Assembly: GCF_900100435.1 (NCBI RefSeq)
Contig: NZ_FNEX01000007.1
Span: forward strand, 53,503-117,502
Length of the DNA stretch: 64,000 bases
Source of the DNA: Pedobacter sp. ok626
Lineage (GTDB): Bacteria; Bacteroidota; Bacteroidia; Sphingobacteriales; Sphingobacteriaceae
Direction: 5' to 3'
Position numbers and translations under genes: made by a program. Positions 62,836 through 64,000 of this stretch are shown one piece after another (position 1 is the first letter of the stretch; each line of letters opens with the position of its first letter). The notes beneath the pieces are model-generated. The model was given only the letters and a program-made list of their open reading frames with translations, ran no database searches and was not told the origin of the DNA.

Positions 62836-64000
62836 TTACTTCCTTTTCAGGTTAAATTCTAAAAACTCATCCAGTGTAGTGTAAAATTTGTGCCTTAAAG
62901 CTTCATTTTTACCGGCATATATATCACCTTGATTTTCGATATAAGTAACACTTACATTGCGTTTTTTGAGATTCTTAACAAACTGCATGGTTTCACTCGA
63001 GTTGTTATTTGGATCTTTAATATTTTGAGCCAGCAATACAGGTGAATTAATTTTATCTGTTTGGAACAATGGCGACACTTGCCTCATTTTATCTATATCT
63101 GTAAGTGGATTACCAATAATTTCGTAATACATCTGCAAAATAGGTTTTTGATAAGGCGGAATTGACTTTAAGTAAGTAAACAGGTTGATCACACCAGCAT
63201 TTGAAGCGGCACAAACATACTTATCTGGGTGTAAATACAAGCTATTTAAAGCAATATAGCCACCAAAACCAGTACCATAAATACCAATCCTCTTTGGATC
63301 GGCAATTTTATTGTCAACAAGCCATTTCACACCGTCATCAATATCATCCTGTATTTTACCACCCCATTGCTTAAATCCTGCCGCTACAAAGGTTTTTCCA
63401 TAGCCTGAAGAGCCTCTGTAATTTATCTGTAATACGGCATATCCTCTATTCGCCAAAAACTGAACTTCCGGATTATATCCCCATAAGTTCCTTTCTACAG
63501 GACCGTCGTGAGGCAATACCACCACAGGCAAATTTTCTGCTTTTTCATTGAGCGGAAGGGTCAAATATCCATGAATCAACAAGCCGTCCCTTGATTGGTA
63601 ACTTACATGCTTCATTTCACACATTTCTTCTTCCCGGATAGACGAATTAAAATCACTCAGCTTCCTAACCTTACTTGTATTAGCGAAATAAAGATAATAA
63701 GAGCCCGGATTTTTATCTGTAAATGTCCTTAGTATGAATACATTTTCAGCTTCGTCCTTATCAAAAATTCTGGCTTCCGTTTTCGGCAAAAGCTTATCCA
63801 AATTGGCATACACCTGCCTTACCGAATCGTCCAAAAAGTACTTCTCCTTTTTCCAGGTTTCGTAAACCACAAAAGATATTTTTTGTTTCTTTCTAGAATA
63901 TTGCGCTTCAGTAATATTTAAAGTATCGTTACAAAAAAGATTCTTTACTTCTTTTCCTGTATTGCAATCCACCTCTACCAAGGCCGTTTTATCTCTGTTG
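62836..64000 (-). CDS. S9-peptidase-like protein lacking catalytic Ser and His, 5' end outside window
   Basis: The frame is open through the window edge (NRDKTALVEVD precedes the internal TTG at 63981), so the N-terminal propeller is cut. The C-terminal alpha/beta-hydrolase domain follows the S9 pattern (HGYLTLPLNEKAENLPVVVLPHDGP, split; YAVLQINYRGSSGYGK; WGGKIQDDIDDGVKWLVD). At the nucleophile elbow it reads GIYGTGFGGY, where active members have GGSYGGY, so Ser is Gly. At the histidine site it reads ENQGDIYAG where NEGHGF is expected, so His is Asp. The Asp region (IKDPNNN) may be kept. It is probably catalytically dead as a peptidase and co-transcribed with a kinase-regulator pair, suggesting a sensing or binding role. 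Confidence 0.85.
   Translation of the reverse strand, partial: NRDKTALVEVDCNTGKEVKNLFCNDTLNITEAQYSRKKQKISFVVYETWKKEKYFLDDSVRQVYANLDKLLPKTEARIFDKDEAENVFILRTFTDKNPGSYYLYFANTSKVRKLSDFNSSIREEEMCEMKHVSYQSRDGLLIHGYLTLPLNEKAENLPVVVLPHDGPVERNLWGYNPEVQFLANRGYAVLQINYRGSSGYGKTFVAAGFKQWGGKIQDDIDDGVKWLVDNKIADPKRIGIYGTGFGGYIALNSLYLHPDKYVCAASNAGVINLFTYLKSIPPYQKPILQMYYEIIGNPLTDIDKMRQVSPLFQTDKINSPVLLAQNIKDPNNNSSETMQFVKNLKKRNVSVTYIENQGDIYAGKNEALRHKFYTTLDEFLEFNLKRK

Noticed and set aside
1..64000. CRISPR arrays, tRNA genes, insertion sequences or prophage
   Set aside because: No regularly spaced long repeats, cloverleaf-like sequence, transposase or phage structural gene was seen in either strand.

Overview
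The window comes from a low-GC member of the Bacteroidota, most probably a Pedobacter-like Sphingobacteriaceae. This is inferred from three SusC-type receptors (two followed by SusD; the partner of the first would lie outside the window), a hybrid two-component regulator, an ECF sigma/FecR pair, DUF1501/DUF1800 genes, TAnnTTTG promoter boxes and A-rich start regions without strong Shine-Dalgarno sites. No tRNA, rRNA, CRISPR array, insertion sequence or phage gene was seen.

Region 1 (1-15358, all minus strand) is a polysaccharide utilisation locus (PUL). It holds a truncated SusC; an enzyme operon (two-domain DUF1080 protein, SGNH hydrolase, PQQ-type sugar dehydrogenase fused to PKD, cytochrome c and a C-terminal beta domain, and a GH141-like beta-helix protein); and a regulatory operon (GDSL esterase plus a 1372-residue hybrid two-component system). 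Three promoter regions here carry TGTACYAT-like half-sites repeated at exactly 21 bp, a candidate operator for the hybrid regulator.

Region 2 (15981-36030) is a mannose-oriented PUL: two GH92 alpha-mannosidase-family proteins, a GH2 enzyme with extra N- and C-terminal domains, a Tat-exported phospholipase C, and a susC-susD-DUF3823 operon. In place of a hybrid two-component system it has an unusual trans-envelope regulator: LamG-like and Kelch-like outside, one membrane helix, and a SARP/BTAD-like DNA-binding part inside.

Region 3 (36525-43716) is mostly housekeeping: hemW, a short-chain dehydrogenase, a DUF1800-DUF1501-FGE operon whose lipoprotein FGE keeps both catalytic cysteines, and a fasciclin protein.

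Region 4 (43806-53603) is a peptide-type uptake locus: ECF sigma, FecR, an STN-containing SusC, SusD and an S9 peptidase. A bipartite element (GTACTCCC, 16 bp, GTCTTACC) occurs once before fecR and once before susC and looks like the promoter of the ECF sigma factor.

Region 5 (53722-60466, plus strand) has two tandem JmjC/cupin_8 proteins, then a VWA - MoxR-like AAA+ - metallophosphoesterase - UbiA-like run. Region 6 (60463-64000, minus strand) has an OmpR-type regulator, its histidine kinase and, upstream, an S9-peptidase-like protein that has lost its catalytic serine and histidine.

The signals most worth following are the 21-bp operator repeats, the membrane-bound SARP-like PUL regulator, the duplicated ECF promoter, and the pseudo-peptidase joined to a two-component system.
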